Notes under the pieces: generated by a model
The model's input: the letters and a program-made list of their open reading frames with translations, nothing else
Database searches by the model: none
What the model was told of the DNA's origin: nothing
Part shown: positions 1-11,399 of the stretch, piece by piece
Numbering within the stretch: position 1 is the stretch's first letter
How the letters are laid out: each line of letters begins with the position of its first letter
Translations under genes and position numbers: made by a program
Assembly: GCF_900246225.1 (NCBI RefSeq)
Contig: NC_039316.1
Coordinates: 5,680,001 to 5,744,000 of the forward strand
Reading direction: 5' to 3'
Origin: Astatotilapia calliptera
Taxonomy: Eukaryota > Chordata > Actinopteri > Cichliformes > Cichlidae
Length of the DNA stretch: 64,000 bases

Positions 1-1958
1 TAGCTAGTACTTGCATACACAATACAATTTATCCACTGTTAATCCAAACCCTCTCTGGCTGTTTTGTATAGGTGTGTAAAGCGTTGAACTCAGTGCCCTA
101 AATGCATTCTTAGTATTGTTGACGTCTGTGCTTTTGTGTACCACAGATGCTATTATGTCACTTCCCTCCCTCTCTCTCAGTATTCAGTTAATTGTGCACT
201 CCCAGGACACTGAAGTTAAGAAAGAGCCGCTCTGTGTGTTCGGGTGTGTGGATGTATGTGTGTGTGTATCAAATAAGAATTAAGCCCATTTAGTGTTTTG
301 AGGGTTTGGGGTCAGATTTCCTTCATGTCACCACCAAGATCGATGGAAGTGACCTCTGACTGCTGCAATTTGTATATAAACACAGTTCTGGCCAATCACA
401 ACATCTCGTGGGATGGTGCCAACCAATGAGAACCCCTGGAAGCATCATGCTCTGTGGCACTCCTATCTTTTGTCCGTCAGGATTAGTGCCATGGCAACGC
501 TGGTCGCCTGGGAGGTGAGTTTCCCAGAGCAGCAGGACAAGCACAGAAGCAGGCCGCTTGAGTCCAAGTCTTAACTTCCTCTCTGGCCAAATGGAAAGCT
601 GGACTGAAGCAGTGTGTATGTGCGTGCGTGTCATTCTGTAAGTCCAAAACTTCCACCAAGACTGCCAACTCTAATGAGGTGCCAATTTGAGCCACAAGCT
701 CAAAGTGTGTTTTGTCTGTGTGGGTGAGTAGGTGGGTTGATGAGGGGCTGTCCTTGTGTGTTCTCTTCTCTGTGGAGCTCTCTGTAGAAAACTCACCCCA
801 CTCTCATTCTCTTGGACTACATTAGCCAGAAGGGCGGAGGGCCAGGCAGCTGAAATCACCGCTGCTGACGAAGCATGTGACTCCAGACCGAGGCCCCTTT
901 GTTTGGATGGTTACAGCCAACACACAGTCCTGGAAATGCAGCGTGACAAGGGAATAGACGAGCATGGGAATGAATGGACGGCAGTAATAATTAAAACCTG
1001 ATTATCCGTTTTGTGATTGCTGAGAGGAAACATCTGCAAGGGTCTGAGAGTTACAGCCCTTTGGCAAATAAGATGTTGACCACAAATGTGATCAGAAATG
1101 GGGTGAAAATCCAAAGGCGTTTACATTTTTTGAATGAATCCTCCATGCAGTTGTTTTTATTGTTAGTAAACGAATTCACGATGCTTTCACAGTATTCACA
1201 GGGTGCACACACACCCAACCGCTTCTATTTGATATTGAATTAGCTGAATTGGCAGTAATTCTACGCAGCTGTGAAGAGTGAGTGAAGTGTGAGCGCTGAA
1301 GCTAGTGTAAGTGAGATACAGTTGCAAACCTTTATGCTGACTTGATTACAGTAAATCTGCTGTAGAGTGAGTGAACTGGACCCCGCAATTAAAATTAAAA
1401 CTACTGCATGTAGAGAAGGAGGTAATTGAATGATTAGTGCATTAAAAAAAATGATTATAAATGTGACCAAAAATATGGATTTATTTTCTCATTGGTTATG
1501 ACAGCTGGGTAAGAATAAAATATGTGCAAAGGTGAGAAGTGAAAACAATGCCCTGTATTCTGCTGTGTTGTTTTTGTGTATGTATGTAATTGAGGTTTCT
1601 AACTCAGAAACCCTCACATTCTTGGATTGCAAGGGCATACGAGTCATATGGCACAAATTACATAGTGGAAAGCTCAGCTGTCAGGCAATGTAAAGGCCTA
1701 CAATGGGATCATCATGGCCAAGATTTGCCCAGCAGACTGTCCAGAATCTTTCATTGGACAGTAGCCAATCATGTTTTTCTGTGTAACTTAAGCCAAGTTC
1801 ATGCTGCTTGTTCTGGCTAAGACTGCTGGATGTGAGCCAGGATAAACCAAACAACCGATGTTCGCTTAGTGTCTCTCAAACAAGATTTGCTTCATACAAT
1901 ACTCAATAAGGAGGCCAACACTGCTGAGTCTCTCTATATACTGTAAATACAGTATATA
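1..1958. other. Intergenic, no gene recognised
   Basis: No exon structure or known repeat family could be supported here. There is a short imperfect TG-rich tract around 230-270. The open frames are short and mutually overlapping, as expected by chance. The stretch from about 800 to 1000 looks like unique sequence but shows no coding signature. Confidence 0.5.
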
Positions 1959-3090
1959 TGCTCAGCCAATGTTTTAGGAACAGCTGTTCAAATTAATACA
2001 ATAATGGAATCGACCAATCACAAGGCAGCAAAACAATGCATTTAGACATGTAGACATATTCAAGACGATCTGCTGGAGTTCAAACTGAGCATCAGTATGG
2101 GGAAGAGAGGTGATTTAAGTGACTTTGAGCATGTTGATTTGAAACAGGTATTTCACAAACTGCTGATGTGCTGAAATTTCCCCAAACAGCCATCTCTAGG
2201 GTTTACAGAGAATGGTCTGAAAAAAAGAAATATCCAGTGAGGCCTGTTCTCTTGGTGAAAATGTTTTTGTAAATCCTTGAGGTCAAAGGAGAATGGCCAT
2301 ACTACTTTGCGCTGATGGGAAGGTAGTAAAAGTAACTCAAATAACTATTGGTTACAAAAAAGGTATGCAGAAGAGCAGCTCTGAAGGCACAGCATATCCA
2401 ACCTTGAAGGAGATGCGCTCAAGCAGCAGAAGACCACACTAAGTACCACTCCTGAAGCTACAGTTCGCACAGGCCCACCAAACGTGAAAAGGAGAAGGCT
2501 GAAAATTGCTGCTCATCAATTTGATAAGCCTCGATTCCTGCTGTGACATTCAGAAGGTAGGGTCAGAATTGGTTGTACAACATGAAATTATGGCTGTACC
2601 CTTCCTTGAATCACTATGGTGATATAACAGTGTGCAGGATGTTTTCTTGCCACTACACTTTTAATATGCCGATCTCACTATTGTTCCTGACTATATCCAG
2701 TCCTTTATGACACGGCTATCCAACTCCAGTCCTCGAGAGCTACTGTCCTGCAGCTTTTAGATGCATCCCTACTCCAACACAGCTGAATCAAATGGTTGGA
2801 TTACCTCTTCAGCATGTCATCAAGTTTGGCAAAGGCCTGGTAAAAAACCACTCATTTGATTCAGGTGTGTCAGAACAAGGATGTATCTAAAAGCTGCAGG
2901 ACAGTAGCTCTCGGGGACGGGAGTTGGACACCCCTGCTTTATAACAACTCTGATGACTTATTCCGAAAGATACTACACCATGTGAGAAAGCTCAAATATC
3001 TGTACCACAAAGAAATAAGGTCCTTCTGAAGCCAAAGGTGGGTCCAACCCAGTGCTTGCAAAGTTTATCTAATAAAGTGACCAGTGAGTG
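1959..3090 (+). mobile_element. Degenerate Tc1-like DNA transposon carrying a nested MITE
   Basis: The sequence follows a common fish Tc1-like element. It has the 'aatcacaaggcagcaaaacaat' type leader, a broken helix-turn-helix-type N-terminal transposase region at about 2085-2230 (the part reading 'tctctagggtttacagagaa'), and a right end 'aataaagtgaccagtgagtg' at 3071-3090 that matches a degraded left end near 1959. The transposase frame is broken by many stops and indels, and the catalytic region between about 2590 and 2700 is largely deleted. A 226-bp hAT-type MITE sits at 2711-2936. The element is dead. The family identification rests on recognition of the sequence; the exact left edge is uncertain. 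Confidence 0.8.
2711..2936. mobile_element. hAT-type MITE nested in the Tc1-like element
   Basis: This is a 226-bp palindromic non-autonomous element. Its left arm (2711 onward) and the reverse complement of its right arm share the core 'gagagctactgtcctgcag' and continue outward through 'gtccaactcc'-type ends, giving terminal inverted repeats of about 50 bp. It is flanked by 8-bp duplications, ctttatga (2703-2710) and ctttataa (2937-2944), which differ at one base. An 8-bp target duplication is the hAT signature. It encodes no protein and would have been moved by a transposase supplied elsewhere. Confidence 0.8.
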
Positions 3091-4471
3091 TTTGTATATT
3101 GTTAGAAATAAACTGGTATGAATACCAACAAATAAAAGAAGCAACAGACAGAGGCAGAAAGACAGGAAGGGATCATCATTTAGAGTCAAACCCTTTTGGT
3201 TGGAAGATGAAGACTCTTTGTTAATTGTTACAAGATGGCTGGGTAATTGTCATGGTGAAAGGGATGGTGGATGGTTGCCCATGTATTTACAAAGACATTT
3301 AATGAGCAAACTGGTAAACAGATGACTGATCAGATGTGAATCAGCATGGTAAATGAAAGGAGTTGACAGCATAAGAAAGAGAAACCAGATTTAATTGTTC
3401 CATGTAATCTACAAAAGATGTCCAAAAGCTCTATATTACAAATAGAAGACAGAGAGAAAGTAAGTTATTTTGAACTGGAAAAAGAATAACGGTAGAAACT
3501 AAAGAGGAAAAAAGTTTGGTCTCTTCTCAAAATTCTGACCTTTAAATACACAGTTTTACAAAAAGTGATTAAACCAAGCCACAGCAGCTTAGCTGATTGG
3601 GAGGCATCTCTCTATCAAAATAAAAACCCTTTGTTGCATCATCTTTCAAAAGCAAACAGATTTGACTGTCAAATACAGATAGCACAACTGACTGCAAATA
3701 TTCAATATGATGGTAAAAATCAGACAGCACACACTGACACATAGCACCCTTTCCCTCCTCTCCTACACTAGATTATGTCATGCCAAGACTGCCTTAACCT
3801 TGAAACAGACAAATGAAGAGACTGTTTGTTAACTTTTAAGGCCTTAGATCCTGGTTGTTAAATTGCTTGACACCCATACAAATATATTTTCACAATCCAG
3901 TAAACTGTGATGATATATTGTCTGTGAAAGGATGATATCTCATCACTAATTATGCATATTTAGTGAACTGTCATACACAGAAAATGACTGTGAGCCCAGG
4001 AAAAGCACACTAAGCTGGTTTGCTAGCATTGCTATTTTCTCCATGTGCAAATCACTCATCGAGTCAGAGAGATCTAAGCTTGCGTCCTACCAGATGTTTA
4101 TAGTGCTTAACCAATTATATGCATAGTTTGGTCGAAATTGCCAAACCAAAGTCTCTGGTTTGGGTCCTCTGTATGTCTTCCTTTCTTTGAACTTAAAGGG
4201 TGAAAGAGAGTCAGTGCCTAAAGCGAGCACAGTCTAAACTAAATTGATTTATTATTAAATTTATTGGACTTCTTATGATTTATTTTATACTTTTTTTCAA
4301 GTACTTGTTATTTTATGGATTTTAAAATATAAATATAGTAATATGATATCCTATATTACGCCCTGCATTAGAATCATACCTGTGTCGAACTTCAAAATGA
4401 TACACATTACTAATAATGTCTGTCTTTGTTTCATTACACATTAATAAAACAAAGATTATGACCCAATAATA
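3091..4471. other. Intergenic, no gene recognised
   Basis: AT-rich sequence without exons, recognisable transposon ends or tandem repeats. Only short chance ORFs occur. Confidence 0.45.
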
Positions 4472-6076
4472 CAGGGTGGGCCATTTATATGGATACACCG
4501 TAATAACATGGGAATGGTTGGTGATATTAAAGTCCTGTTTGTTGCACATTAGTATATGTGAGGGGGCAAACTCCTCAAGATGGGTGGTGATCATGGTGGC
4601 TATTTAGAAGTCGGCCATCTTGGATACAACTTTTTCAATAGGAAGAGGGCCATGTGACACATCAAACTTATTGGTAATGTCACAAGAAAAACAATGGTGT
4701 GCTTGGTTTCAACATAACTTTATTCTTTCATGAGTTATTTATAAGTTTCTCTTTGTTCACAGCCATTGACATGTCGAAGAGGTTAACACGTGAGGAGCAG
4801 ATCAAAATTGTGTTGATATCTGGTGAACGCAGTATCCAGGTCACCCTACGAGACCACCCATCTCCCATGCTACAGTTAGCAAACTGCTTGCTAAGTTTCG
4901 TGAAAGTGGTTCAGTGTTGGATTTGCCAAAATTTGGACGCAAGAAAACTGTCACTGATTAAGAAACATCAGTGGCTGTCCTAGCTTCATTCAGCAAGAGC
5001 CCACAGCGTAGCACTCGCCGCATGTCACTGGAGAGTGGCATTAGTCGAACATCCCTTCGGCAGATATTAGCTACTCACAAAATGGCACCCTTACAAACTC
5101 CAGCTACTGCAGCATCTCAACAAGAATGACCCAGATAGGCGCACAGAATTTGCAGAATAGGCAAAACGAAAATTGGAACAGGACCCTCAGTTCACGCAGA
5201 AGATTTTGTTCAGTGATGAGGCAAACTTTTATGTGAATGGTGAAGTTAACAAACAAAACCACCGCTATTGGTCTGACACTAACCCACATTGGATGGATCC
5301 CTCCAAGACTGTTGGAACAACAAAAGTGAGGGTTTGGTGTGGTATATGGGGTACAACGATAGTGGGTCCATTCTTCATCAATGGAAACCTCAAGGCCACT
5401 GGATATTTGAAATTGCTACATGATGATTTGTTTCCCTCTTTATGCACTGAAGCTGGCACGTTCCCTGAGTTTTTCCAGCAAGATGGTGCACCACCACATT
5501 ATGGGTGCCAGGTCTGAGCATTCCTAGATGAACAGTTTCCTGGAAAGTGGATTGGTTGTCGTGGGCCAGTTGAATGGCCCCCAAGGTCTCCCGATCTGAT
5601 CCCCTTAGACTTTTATCTTTGGGGTCATCTGAAGGCAATTGTCTATGGTGTGAAGATACGAGATGTGCAGCACCTGAAACTACGGGTACTGGATGCCTGT
5701 GCTGGCTGAAGAGGGTGAAGAGTGGGAGAAGAGGGTTGCACTGACAATCCAACACAATGGGCAGCACATTGAACACATTTTATAAGTGGTCAGAAACTTG
5801 TAAATAACTCATGAAAGAATAAAGTTACGTTGAAACCAAGCACACCATTGTTTTTCTTGTGACATTACCAATAAGTTTGATGTGTCACATGTCCCTCTTC
5901 CTATTGAAAAAACAAAAGCTGTATCCAAGATGGCTGACTTCTAAATGGCCACCACAGTCACCACCCATCTTGAGGAGTTTGCCCCCTCACATATACTAAT
6001 GTGTCACAAACAGGACTTTAATATCACCAACCATTCCCGTGTTATTACAGTGTATCCATATAAATGGCCCACCCTG
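4472..6076 (+). mobile_element. Mariner-like (DD41D-type) transposon with terminal inverted repeats of about 280 bp
   Basis: The element starts 'cagggtgggccatttatatg' at 4472 and ends with the reverse complement at 6076. Both sides are flanked by TA (4470-4471 and 6077-6078), the target duplication of the IS630-Tc1-mariner superfamily. The two ends are inverted copies over about 280 bp (4472 to about 4750, and about 5795 to 6076), unusually long for mariner-type elements. The interior encodes a broken transposase on the + strand. At 1605 bp the element is near full length, so it is an intact-looking shell with a dead gene. The two ends differ at scattered positions, which suggests moderate age. 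Confidence 0.88.
4771..5782 (+). pseudogene. Broken mariner-like transposase (DD41D-type catalytic triad)
   Basis: The likely start is the ATG at 4771 (MSKRLTREEQIKIV), just inside the left inverted repeat. The N-terminal half is frameshifted and contains stops; another frame recovers a helix-turn-helix-like stretch (GSVLDLPKFGRKKTVTD) around 4910-4960. The catalytic half reads LFSDEANF (first Asp) and VWCGIWGTTIVGPFF, then FQQDGAPPHYG (second Asp), a TGA stop at 5515-5517, and SPDLIPLDFYLWG (third Asp). There are 41 residues between the second and third Asp, so the triad is DD41D rather than the usual Tc1 DD34E or mariner DD34D. The in-frame TGA could be a decayed CpG Arg codon. The protein would cut and paste the element at TA sites; this copy cannot. 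Confidence 0.82.
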
Positions 6077-6078
6077 TA

Positions 6079-7620
6079 TAATGCATACTTTTGTACAATT
6101 AAGTAGGAATGTAACCCGAGCCAAAATATAGTAACAGGTCAAAAGGCTAGTTTTGCAAAGCCATGCCACTTTTCATGTAAAATCATCTGTATGAGGGCAC
6201 TTGAGCCTGAAAATCTAACTGTATTCTTGAACTCTTTGATACACCATTTAGAAAACCTGGAATTGTGCTTGGTCTTTTCCATCGACAGTATAAATAAAGG
6301 ACATAGCCACCATGACATCAACAGGTTGGCAGCAGACCATTTGAACTGAACTAGCAACCAACTTTGACAGGAGGGCTCAAGTCACTTTGCTATTCCAAAA
6401 AAGAAATAAATAATGGATTTTCACTGCACGCTTACAACCATCCACACACAGTACATTCGCAGTGAAATGTAGTCACAGTTTTCTCTCTTAGATTGCAGAG
6501 GCAAAGCAGAAGACAAACGGGAGAGATTGGTCTGGAACCTTGAAACCCGTCCATGACGCCAACGTTAGACACTTCAGCATTCTGAAGCTTCAGTGTATTC
6601 ATTTCACTGCCACCATGTTGCGTTTTCCAGCTAGAGGTTAATTTATACGAATCAGAGGATTGAGTGATAATTCATCAGGATAACTAACTTGGTTAGCAAT
6701 CTGTATTCAAAGACTGTGCAGGTGCAATGCAGTCATATTGAGTAAGTCAATGTGAGTAGGACTACTAAATGACTAGAATTTCACTCACCAAAGCTGTAGC
6801 TTGCACTTCTCAGGCTGCACATCCAGTATAATATAACCAGCAACTTGACTGGGGTTTTTTTATAGATTCATTTTTCATTAATATTTTTAATCCTGCTGTA
6901 GGTACATACAGTTAACATGACACAGTGCTAGGTTCTAAACATCTACAGCAGTACTACTAATCAATATAACACTGATGGGGATTTTTTTTTACACAATTTG
7001 CCAATAATACAGTTTCATATGTAAAGAGCTGTTTTCAGCATTTTATTACTTCTTTTACTAAAGACACGGCTCTAAAAGAAACACTCCCCATCCCTACTTA
7101 TATGATAGTAAATATTTAGTAACGTACCAAATATTTATTTAACTATAGAAGCAACAAATTTTACAATTCCTCAGCCAGGAATGAGTGCAGAAAGGTCAAG
7201 GTGTCCAGGAATAGTGCTGCAAGCTGCAAGAGGCTGTCAGCATATGTAAAAGAATAAAATATAGTAAAAACCTTTTTCTTTTTTTGTTTAACTAACAAAA
7301 AATTGTGTGTTTTAATCTTGCCCAATTTGCCATGTTAAACAGTGGAGGAAATGTGAGGTTAAGACTGTAAATATGCTTTGTAATACTGTTAAACTGAACA
7401 TTTTAACATCAGACTTTGTGGATCTGATCCATTTTAGAGCCAGCCTTTAGTGCAGAGGACATCAAACTGATTTTACATAATGGACCAAACTGGCTTTTCT
7501 GTCTGTGTAAAGAACACTACACATTTAATCCCTTTAGATATCTCAAAATAACAAGAAAGAAGTGTCATTTTACCAGCATCTCTCAGTTTTTCTACATGCT
7601 ATTGAAAAAGTGCGATGGTA
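6079..7620. other. Intergenic, no gene recognised
   Basis: AT-rich sequence between two transposons. I see no splice-consistent coding sequence, no terminal repeats and no tandem array. Confidence 0.45.
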
Positions 7621-7793
7621 ATCTCCAAAAAGTTGATTCTGTTCATCTGGACGTAGCGTAGCGTCATCCAAGTGACTTCTTCAGTCTCAGCTGACTGCAG
7701 GTTTCCCCAGTCTTATAAACAGTACATTTGCATAATGACTGAACCCAGCCCACTGAAGGAACAATGGGCTGGGAGGTCAGTTCCTTAATCTTA

Positions 7794-9113
7794 CAGTTTT
7801 TTCTGATGGCTTAAGCACATTTTTTGTAACTATTGGCTATTTTTGCAAAACTCTACACACAAATAAGGAAACTCTTCACCCAATTAGCAAAACATTGTAG
7901 TTTTCTTGTAAAAGCGAATAACCCTTGCTTAACTCTCCACACCTTTGTAAAAATGGTATTTTGGTATCCAACAGTTAACACAAGCCATCACATTAATAAG
8001 CACACATTGCACCAACTACACACTGATGGTATGAATGAAAAACACATCTGGCTTTTGCTTTCTCTGTGCACAAGGTAGGCCATGTCAGATTGAGCTCATA
8101 CTGTTGTCATAGGTCCATAAACATAGACGGATCCAAACTTCAAGTACTGGTGTTTATTCACACACAACAAAACAAACACAAGTGTTTATTTCCAAGTCAA
8201 AACAAAATAGTAATTTCACTGAGGAAAAAAAGAAATCAGTCTACATCGTGTCGTCTCTCTGGGTCCGGTCACAAAGTTTTGTCTACATCACATGCAATGT
8301 CCTCTAGTCCAAGCACTGGGGAAAATATCTTCTGGAATTTTACATCTATGGTATTGTTGTGTTTCTCATTGGCATATGGCAGTGCTACAAATCTTAGTGC
8401 AAAGTGACTGTACTAACCGACTCTCATTTCAAAATGTCCTTATGATGCTTGCTACAGTGTAGCGGCTCAAGTTAGGTTGAACCCGTTGGCCAGCTTCCCT
8501 CAGGGTCACTCCATGGATGATTACATGGTCCACTATTGTAGCTCTGATGTCATCAGCAATTCTATTTCTTACTCTTCTTACCCTTCCTCTCCCCCCTCCT
8601 CGTCCTCCTCTTGCTCCTCCTTGTCCTTGTCGTCCTCTTTGTCCTATTTCTTCACCTCCACATCCTCTTCCTCGGCCTCCTCTACTTCTCACCCTTCCTG
8701 CTCCCTCCATTGTACTCCACACACAGAGCTTAGCTGTATTATAGTGCTTAGGCTGATTGCAAAGTGAACTAATTATCTAAAAAAGTTTTCACATGTGACA
8801 GTGTGCCAGACAGTTGGCAAAATAGTGTAAAGAATGGCCATAAATGTGTATAATTTTGCTAGAAGTGCGTTGATCATTTGGAAATTGAGTGTAAAGCAGT
8901 GAGTTGTGTTTACAGTTCTGCAAAAAGAGTGCCGTGCAGTGGATTGTAGCTACAGGTTTTCAAAGTGTGTTACAAAATGGCAAACTGAGTGCAAAGCAGT
9001 GTTTGTGCTTTTAGTTTTGCAAACTCAGTGAGTGGTTTTGCTATAAGTATTAATAGTTTTAGAAATTGTGCTATAAGAATCACAGTTAGGGTTTAAGCAT
9101 TCAGAAAAAACTG
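7794..9113 (-). mobile_element. IS630/Tc1-superfamily element, internally deleted, nested in the Penelope-like element
   Basis: The ends are cagttttttctga (7794) and its inverse tcagaaaaaactg (ending 9113), with TA on both sides (7792-7793 and 9114-9115). Removing the element restores host sequence that matches the other inverted copy of the Penelope-like ends (cctta...attatgcaaattc), so the insertion boundaries are well supported. The only coding remnant is the N-terminal part of a transposase on the - strand (8429-8722). The catalytic domain is absent, so the copy is non-autonomous. Subterminal sequence from 8870 to 9050 repeats the motif 'gagtgyaaagcagtg' several times, a possible transposase-binding array. 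Confidence 0.78.
8429..8722 (-). pseudogene. N-terminal fragment of an IS630-type transposase with an RG-rich leader
   Basis: The 97-residue open frame begins MWSTMEGAGRVRSRGGRGRG and has an Arg/Gly-rich leader to about residue 55. It continues RNRIADDIRATIVDHVI and GVTLREAGQRVQPNLS, then RYTVASIIRTF. This is the helix-turn-helix DNA-binding part of a transposase family widespread in fish, recognised from its AGxRVQPNLSR core. The frame then ends, and none of the DDE catalytic motifs follow within the element. The leader is encoded by a strongly biased purine-rich (C/T-rich on +) tract at 8560-8705. It is a remnant of transposase rather than a host gene. Confidence 0.7.
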
Positions 9114-9183
9114 TAATTATGCAAATTCTCATGACCATTGATCAACAACCACTGACCAAAACCCACTGATCAAAGACCACTGA

Positions 9184-10158
9184 TCAATGGCCATGAGTAC
9201 CATTCACAGAGAGTTGGGGAATGGCTGCAATCACAGCATTGTAAGATGGCGAAAGATGTACCCTTAGGCCCCCTCCTCGATTCAGAGATGGTCTTTCCCT
9301 TTTCACGTAAATGGCCTCCTTGACTCCACGCTCAAACCAGTGTTCCTCCCTGTCCAAGATGTGTATTGAAAGAGTGTCCACTGGCCTGTAGGTGTGAATA
9401 GACTGCAGAGTCCTGGCCTGACGAGGTAGCTGTTCTGTGTTGTGCCATCCGCTTCGCCAGAGGTTGTTTGGTTTCCCCGATGTATAAATCCTGGCAATCC
9501 TCCTGGCACTTAACAGCGTACACTATGTTGCTCTGTTTGTGTCGGGGGACCCGATCCTTGGGGTAGACCAGTTTTTGGCGCAGCGTGTTTTGGGGTTTAA
9601 AAGCCAGAGAGCCCCGGTGTTTAGAAAAAATGCATCTCAACTGCTCTGATACTCCTGACACATATGGGATCACTAGAGGTTTTCGCTTGGGCAGCGGTTG
9701 TCCTTCTCTCCTGGATTGGCTGGAGCTTTCTTTAGGTGCCTTTCCAGCTTTGACAAACGTCCAGCTGGGATAACCACATTTACTCAGGGCCTTCTTGATG
9801 TGCTGCTGTTCTGCCTCCCTGGCCGCTGTGTCAGTGGGGATGGTGTTCGCTCTGTGTTGTACCGTCCTAATGACACCCAGTTTGTGCTCCAGTGGATGAT
9901 GAGAGTCAAACTTTAAATACTGATCCGTATGTGTAGGTTTACGGTACACATCAGCTTTTAGATGTCCCCCATACTGATGGAAATCTCACAGTCCAAGAAG
10001 GCTAACCTGCCACTTTTCATATCCTCCCTGGTGAATTTGATGTGCCGGTCCACCGAGTTAATGTGATCCGTGAATTGTGGTACATCCTGAGATTTTATTT
10101 TAACCCAGGTGTCATGAATTTGCATAATTATGTTTAAGGAACTGACCTCCCAGCCCAT
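9184..10158 (-). pseudogene. Penelope-like element ORF fragment: RT C-terminus and GIY-YIG endonuclease
   Basis: Read on the - strand. From 10158 the fragment carries the end of the reverse transcriptase (GRLAFLDCEIS, then after a frameshift near 9950-9960 VYRKPTHTDQYLKFDSHHP and HKLGV). A linker with a Lys/Arg-rich stretch follows, and then the endonuclease part NIVYAVKCQEDCQDLYIGE, TKQPLAKRMAQHR, which has the VY...YIG spacing and Cys residues of the PLE GIY-YIG domain. A second frameshift near 9380 separates it from the C-terminal HILDREEHWFERGVKEAIYV and SYNAVIAAIP. The catalytic RT palm motifs are missing. PLEs use this enzyme pair for target-primed reverse transcription; this copy is inactive. 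Confidence 0.85.
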
Positions 10159-10322
10159 TGTTCCTTCAGTGGGCTGGTTTCAGTCATTATGCAAATATAC
10201 TGTTTATAAGACTGGAGAAACCTGCAGTCAGCTGAGACTGAAGAAGTCACTTGGATGAGTGACGAAACGTTTCTCCCACAAAACGCTACGTCCAGATGAA
10301 CAGAATCAACTTTTTGGAGATT

Positions 10323-11383
10323 TCCTTTCCTGGATGATTGAGAATGCATCAAGACTGAGATGGTAAATGTAAGAAATCTGTCAGCACAAATCTTTGGGCT
10401 TAAACTGTAAGAAACAAATGTGTAAAATTACAGAAAATATTTCTGTCAGCATATTTCCCAGTCTGTGTTGTAATTAAAGAATAGTTTGATAATTTAGAGA
10501 AAATGACCATGAGTTTGCTCTTTATCAGCAGATAAAGCTGTAATATTTATCAAAATAAAGTTAAAAAGTCCAAAATCTATACCCTTCTTCACATTTTCCA
10601 ACTCTTCAGTGGGCCAGATTGGACTCTTTGATGGGTGAGTGCTCTAGTGGCACTTTGTCAAACTTCAGTTTTTTGCCCCATTTCCATGTTGGCTTCATGT
10701 TTTGTTTTGTTTTGCTTTGTTGTTTTTGGGGGGGGGCAGAAGTTACCTTTTGCACTTTTCCCCAACCAAATGTACCCATTTTACATGTTAATAGTCATAT
10801 TACAATACTTTTTACAGTACTGCAGCATGACCAGATCTTAATGAAAGCATTCACGCTGACAGGATGTTTTTCTATTTAGGTACAGAGGCCAAGTTAATGT
10901 TATTAGTAACACCTGAGTAAAAATGGCTTCTGTGACGCCCTGTGTAAAGTTTCGGTTAAGACACTTTTACTTGCTGCTTGTACAGAAAATAAATCAATCC
11001 GCCAGCAGCCAGGACACAGTAGTTTACTTGGCTCTTCTTCCGACATGTTTTTGTGTGTTAATACCTGTCTCAAGAGTTAAGACGGAAAGCTTTCATTAAA
11101 TCTTCCCTCCGGCACAAACTCGACCATATTCAGACAGGTTGACATTTATAAGTTTATGCACTTTATCCGCCTGCTTCACCCCGAACCGCTGCTAGCACGC
11201 ACACACTTGAGTTGATGACGTCAGTCGCTCGTGGTCTGGTTTATGGAAACATCATAAGCAAACACGCCCGACATGAACTATGTTTCGTGTCTGTTTTAAT
11301 CGTTATGTCCCGTAGAGGCACGAAACACTTGGGGGGGGGGGGGTTATAAATAGTAAATAAACACGATGAGCGAATAACCCTGC
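10323..11383. other. Intergenic, upstream flank of RSPH9
   Basis: AT-rich to about 11000, then a more mixed composition leading into the RSPH9 promoter. A perfect cAMP-response-type palindrome TGACGTCA lies at 11216-11223, about 310 bp upstream of the RSPH9 start codon, and a G tract lies at about 11331-11343. No exon of an upstream gene was recognised. Confidence 0.45.
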
Positions 11384-11397
11384 GTAACCATGGCAAC
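11384..11397 (+). promoter_or_regulatory. RFX X-box motif in the RSPH9 promoter
   Basis: The 14 bp GTAACCATGGCAAC fit the RFX consensus GTNRCC-N2-RGYAAC at every position and form a near-perfect palindrome. The site is 135 bp upstream of the RSPH9 start codon. RFX2/3 factors drive genes for cilia, so a perfect site at the promoter of an axonemal gene fits its biology. Binding is inferred, not shown. Confidence 0.75.
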
Positions 11398-11399
11398 TG

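Larger units (their letters stand above)
7621..10322 (-). mobile_element. Penelope-like retroelement, 5'-truncated, with inverted end copies
   Basis: A Penelope-like element (PLE) reading on the - strand. Its coding remnant (9184-10158) contains the C-terminal end of the PLE reverse transcriptase and a GIY-YIG endonuclease. The ends, 7621-7788 and 10137-10322, are inverted copies of each other; both include 'cagcccattgttccttcagt' and 'ccagatgaacagaatcaac' when read outward. The left copy has lost about 25 bp relative to the right one. Inverted or complex terminal repeats are known for PLEs. An unrelated IS630-like element is inserted at 7794-9113 between the left copy and the coding part. Most of the reverse transcriptase domain is missing. 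Confidence 0.82.

Noticed and set aside
8477..8767. Ser-rich + strand frame
   Set aside because: It is the antisense of the Arg/Gly-rich transposase leader; the composition comes from the pyrimidine-rich tract.
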